Source: Massilia horti
GTDB lineage: Bacteria > Pseudomonadota > Gammaproteobacteria > Burkholderiales > Burkholderiaceae_D
DNA length: 43,464 nucleotides
Assembly (NCBI RefSeq): GCF_004614195.1
Contig: NZ_SPUM01000068.1
Coordinates: 1 to 43,464, forward strand
Direction: 5' to 3'
Under the pieces are notes generated by a model. It saw only the letters and a list, made by a program, of their open reading frames with translations. It was not told the DNA's origin and ran no database searches. The position numbers and the translations under genes were made by a program. Shown here one piece after another: positions 40,747 through 43,464 of the stretch (its first letter is position 1; every line of letters begins with the position of its first letter).

Positions 40747-41949
40747 TCAGGCGAAGGTGTCGACCGCGCCGCGAGGGCCCAACGTGGTGACCCGTGTGAC
40801 GGTAGGCGGCGCGCTGTCGGGCGTTCCGGCTGCGTCGTCATGCCGCGTGCCCGCTCCGCCGCCCGCACGCGATCCATCGTCCTGCGCCTGGCGCTGGTCC
40901 GGCATGCCGGCGTCCACCGTTGCGTTACCCAGCGCGATGCCGCTTTCGCTCATCATCTCGCGCAGCCGCGGCAGCGCGTTTTCCAGCGCCTGCCGCACTT
41001 CCAGCTGGTTGGCCGAGAACGCGACGCTGGCCTGGTCGTTGGTCACACTCAGGACCACTTTCAGCGGACCCAGGTCGGGCGGATTCAGCGTCAGCGATGC
41101 GCTTTGTTCTTCGCCCGCCACCATCCAGACGATCTTCTGTCCAACCTGCTGGTCCCAGGCGGCGCTGCCCACGCGCGCCGGCAGGTGGTCGGCGGCCACG
41201 CCGGCCGCCTGCGCTGCCAGCGGCGCGACCTGGGCCAGTGTCGTTGCGATCGGCGCCAGTTCCTGGTGGGCCGCCGCTTCCACCGCCGCGCGTTCCTGCG
41301 CGGCCTGCGTCATCGTTGGCTGCACCTTGAATTTGTCCGGCAGCGCTTCGGCGCCGGTGCGCAGATCGAAGCCTTCCTTGGCCGGGCCCTTGTGTTCGAC
41401 CGCGGGCGTGACGGTGGCCTTGGCCGGGTTGTGCGACCGGGCTGCGGCATCGAATGCCCTGCCAGCCATCGGCGCGCCGTCCTTGCCGGTGCCTTTCGTG
41501 CCGAGGCCTTTCGCGACAGTGCCGGGGATGGCGTCGGTCGTGCCGTGCGCGGGCAGGGGCGTCTCGGCGGGCTGGCTGGCCGGCGCGGCGGGGTTCGCCT
41601 GCGGCGGCAGGTTCAGGCTCGCCACCAGCGCGAGCATGTCGGTCACCTGGGCCGCGATGGGGTGTTCGGTTCCATCGTCATCCTCGCCAGCGTCGCTCGC
41701 GTTCGCGGTCTTGCCTGTGGAGTCGTCCGGTGCCGCCCGCACCGGCTTGGCCGGCTCGCTCGCGCTGGCTGCAGGCGCGGCCGGCTTGTCGGCCGGGGGC
41801 GGCGCCGATGCTTCCTGGCGCTGCGCCACCTCGCGTGCGAGCGCGGCGCTGAACTGGCCGGCGTCCGAATCGCCAGGGACGGCCGTGTTTTCCAGCTGCG
41901 GCGATATGCCGGTGGTGGCCCGGATCGGAAGGGTAGGGGTATCCATCAT
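40747..41949 (-). CDS. fliK: Flagellar hook-length control protein FliK
   Basis: A secreted molecular ruler that measures the hook and triggers the FlhB switch. The 400-residue protein has a long Ala/Pro-rich N-terminal ruler region and the conserved C-terminal Flg_hook domain (ASLTLNPPDLGPLKVVLSVTNDQASVAFSANQLEVRQALENALPRLREMM, about 282-331), followed by a disordered Gly/Asp-rich tail. It begins ATGATG with the first ATG overlapping the fliJ stop, so the second ATG is an alternative start. It is the last gene of the fliIJK group. Confidence 0.94.
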   Translation of the reverse strand: MMDTPTLPIRATTGISPQLENTAVPGDSDAGQFSAALAREVAQRQEASAPPPADKPAAPAASASEPAKPVRAAPDDSTGKTANASDAGEDDDGTEHPIAAQVTDMLALVASLNLPPQANPAAPASQPAETPLPAHGTTDAIPGTVAKGLGTKGTGKDGAPMAGRAFDAAARSHNPAKATVTPAVEHKGPAKEGFDLRTGAEALPDKFKVQPTMTQAAQERAAVEAAAHQELAPIATTLAQVAPLAAQAAGVAADHLPARVGSAAWDQQVGQKIVWMVAGEEQSASLTLNPPDLGPLKVVLSVTNDQASVAFSANQLEVRQALENALPRLREMMSESGIALGNATVDAGMPDQRQAQDDGSRAGGGAGTRHDDAAGTPDSAPPTVTRVTTLGPRGAVDTFA

Positions 41950-42389
41950 ATGTTCTTGTAGTGCGCGCTGCGCGCCGCGTGCGCATCCATCAGCTTCTGG
42001 TCGCGCTGGTTGTCGAGCTTGAGCGCCTCTTGCGCGGCGCGCTCGGAAAGGGTGCGGTATGACAGCCGCTTGCGTTCACTCGCCTGCCACGCCTGCTTTT
42101 CGACGCCGCTCTTGTACTGCGCGTGCTTGAGTACTTCGCGCTGGCCGGCCACCGCGTTGTCGAGCTTGGCCAGGAAGGCGACGAAGTTGTGGTACGCGAG
42201 CGGGGTCATGCCGTTCTTCTGCGCCGCTTCCAGCTTGGCCGAGTATTCGTCGCGGTAGCCGAGCAGCATGTGCAGCTTCTGCTGCGCCGCGTCGACCTGC
42301 TGCAGCGCCGCGCCAAGGCGCTTGGCGGCGGCGTCGACGTCGCGCTGGGCGAGGTCGATCAGGGTGTCGAGGGCGGAGACAGTAGCCAT
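41946..42389 (-). CDS. fliJ: Flagellar export chaperone FliJ
   Basis: A coiled-coil protein that joins the FliI ATPase ring to FlhA. The 147-residue protein is almost wholly helical with heptad-like charge patterning (LIDLAQRDVDAAAKRLGAALQQVDAAQQKLHMLLGYRDEYSAKLEAA) and ends MDAHAARSAHYKNI. Length equals that of Salmonella FliJ. It starts 36 bases after fliI and overlaps fliK. Confidence 0.94.
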   Translation of the reverse strand: MATVSALDTLIDLAQRDVDAAAKRLGAALQQVDAAQQKLHMLLGYRDEYSAKLEAAQKNGMTPLAYHNFVAFLAKLDNAVAGQREVLKHAQYKSGVEKQAWQASERKRLSYRTLSERAAQEALKLDNQRDQKLMDAHAARSAHYKNI

Positions 42390-42425
42390 GGTGCCTCAAG
42401 TATAGGCGGCGCCTGGGCTCGCCAA

Positions 42426-43464
42426 TCAGTCAAACAGCGAGGTAAGTTGGCCCAAGCTCTGCAGCATGTCAACCTTTTCTTCGATTTCCTGGCACAGGAA
42501 TGTCTCGATCTGGTCGTGCTTGGCGATGGCCTGGTCGACTAGCGGGTCGCTGCCGGGCGCGTAGGCGCCCACGCTGATCAGGTCGCGCGAGCGTTCGTAG
42601 CGCGAGTACAGCTGCTTGAGCTTGCGCGCGGCCTGCTGGTGCTCGGTTGAGGTGATCGAGTGCATGGCGCGGCTGATCGACTGTTCGATGTCGATCGCCG
42701 GGTAGTGGCCGGCCTCGGCCAGCTTGCGGTCCAGGACGATGTGGCCGTCCAGGATACCGCGCGCGGCGTCGGCGATCGGGTCCTGCTGGTCGTCGCCTTC
42801 CGACAGCACAGTGTAGAAGGCGGTGATCGAGCCGCCTCCCACGGTCCCGTTGCCAGCCCGTTCGACCAGGATCGGCAGCTTGGCGAACACCGATGGCGGA
42901 TAGCCCTTGGTGGCAGGCGGCTCGCCGATCGCCAGCGCGATCTCGCGCTGGGCCATCGCGTAGCGGGTCAGAGAGTCCATGATCAGGAGTACGTTCTTGC
43001 CCTGGTCGCGGAAGTGCTCGGCGATCGCGGTGGCGTAGGCCGCGCCCTGCAGGCGCATCAGCGGTGGGCTGTCGGCCGGCGCCGCCACCACGCACGACCT
43101 GGCCAGGCCCACTGGTCCGAGGATCTGTTCGATGAAGTCCTTGACCTCGCGTCCCCGTTCGCCGATCAGGCCGACCACGATCACGTCGGCGCTGGTGTAA
43201 CGGGCGATCATCCCCAGCAGCACCGACTTGCCGACGCCGGTGCCGGCGAACAGGCCGAGGCGCTGGCCGCGGCCGACCGTGAGCATGGCGTTGATCGCGC
43301 GTACGCCCACGTCGAGGGTGTCGCGGATCGGCGCCCGGTCGAGCGGGTTGATCGGGCGCGAGTTGATCGGCGCGACCTCGCCTGCGCCGAGCGCACCGAG
43401 GCCGTCGAGCGGGCGGCCGGCCCCGTCGACCACGCGCCCCAGCAGGCTGCTTCCCACCGGCAGC
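42426..43464 (-). CDS. fliI: Flagellar export ATPase FliI (N-terminus beyond window)
   Basis: The ATPase that energises loading of export substrates. About 345 residues are visible, from [21 protein letters not shown] to the C-terminus; the N-terminal part lies outside the window, so no start can be given. The F1-beta-like core has the P-loop [61 protein letters not shown] (Walker B and family signature) and the C-terminal helical domain. First visible gene of the fliIJK operon. Confidence 0.97.
   Translation of the reverse strand, partial: LPVGSSLLGRVVDGAGRPLDGLGALGAGEVAPINSRPINPLDRAPIRDTLDVGVRAINAMLTVGRGQRLGLFAGTGVGKSVLLGMIARYTSADVIVVGLIGERGREVKDFIEQILGPVGLARSCVVAAPADSPPLMRLQGAAYATAIAEHFRDQGKNVLLIMDSLTRYAMAQREIALAIGEPPATKGYPPSVFAKLPILVERAGNGTVGGGSITAFYTVLSEGDDQQDPIADAARGILDGHIVLDRKLAEAGHYPAIDIEQSISRAMHSITSTEHQQAARKLKQLYSRYERSRDLISVGAYAPGSDPLVDQAIAKHDQIETFLCQEIEEKVDMLQSLGQLTSLFD

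Overview
The window is GC-rich, gene-dense chromosomal DNA of a betaproteobacterium. The Rne, RluC, MoaA and flagellar proteins, the flhF-flhG-fliA-motC-motD order, and a family of GTGCGCAC-containing interspersed palindromes suggest Burkholderiales, probably Oxalobacteraceae of the Massilia/Duganella/Janthinobacterium type. That placement is inferred from protein character and gene order, without a database search.

Left part (1-12.9 kb), housekeeping. On the minus strand lie moaA and a single open frame that joins MobA to MoeA (molybdenum cofactor synthesis), then rne (RNase E). Divergent from rne are rluC, a HAD phosphatase, a Rieske [2Fe-2S] protein and a short SppA-type S49 peptidase. Next come a small orphan gene on the minus strand, rsuA, and a fumarylacetoacetase-family hydrolase with a clear terminator.

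Middle island (12.9-15.2 kb). An AT-rich stretch with repeated GTGAAAA words and a good sigma70 promoter precedes a small exported protein. That gene overlaps, start on stop, a WecA/MraY-type polyprenyl-phosphate sugar-phosphate transferase. The pair differs in composition from its neighbours and is the least explained part of the window.

Right part (15.2-43.5 kb), a flagellar regulon. Plus strand: flhB, flhA, flhF, an flhG-like gene, fliA, motC, motD. Minus strand: flgM-flgN behind a sigma28 promoter, and flgA. Plus strand: flgBCDEFGHIJ, then flgKL behind a second sigma28 promoter. Minus strand, reading inward from the right edge: fliI (cut by the window), fliJ, fliK, fliL, fliM, fliN, fliO, fliP, fliQ, fliR. 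Together these encode the export apparatus (FlhAB, FliOPQR, FliIJ), the switch (FliMN), the rod, rings and hook (Flg), the hook-length ruler (FliK), the stator (MotCD) and late-gene control (FliA/FlgM). FliF, FliG, FliE, flagellin and the chemotaxis genes are not in the window.

Scattered through the intergenic gaps is one family of imperfect palindromes, 94-119 bp long. There are six two-arm copies, two single-arm copies and one relative. The arms begin CGTAGGGTGCGCACC and flank a loop of about 35-60 nt. Several copies sit inside otherwise compact operons (flgE/flgF, fliN/fliO, fliQ/fliR, fliK/fliL). No tRNA, rRNA, CRISPR array, insertion sequence or transposase gene was seen.
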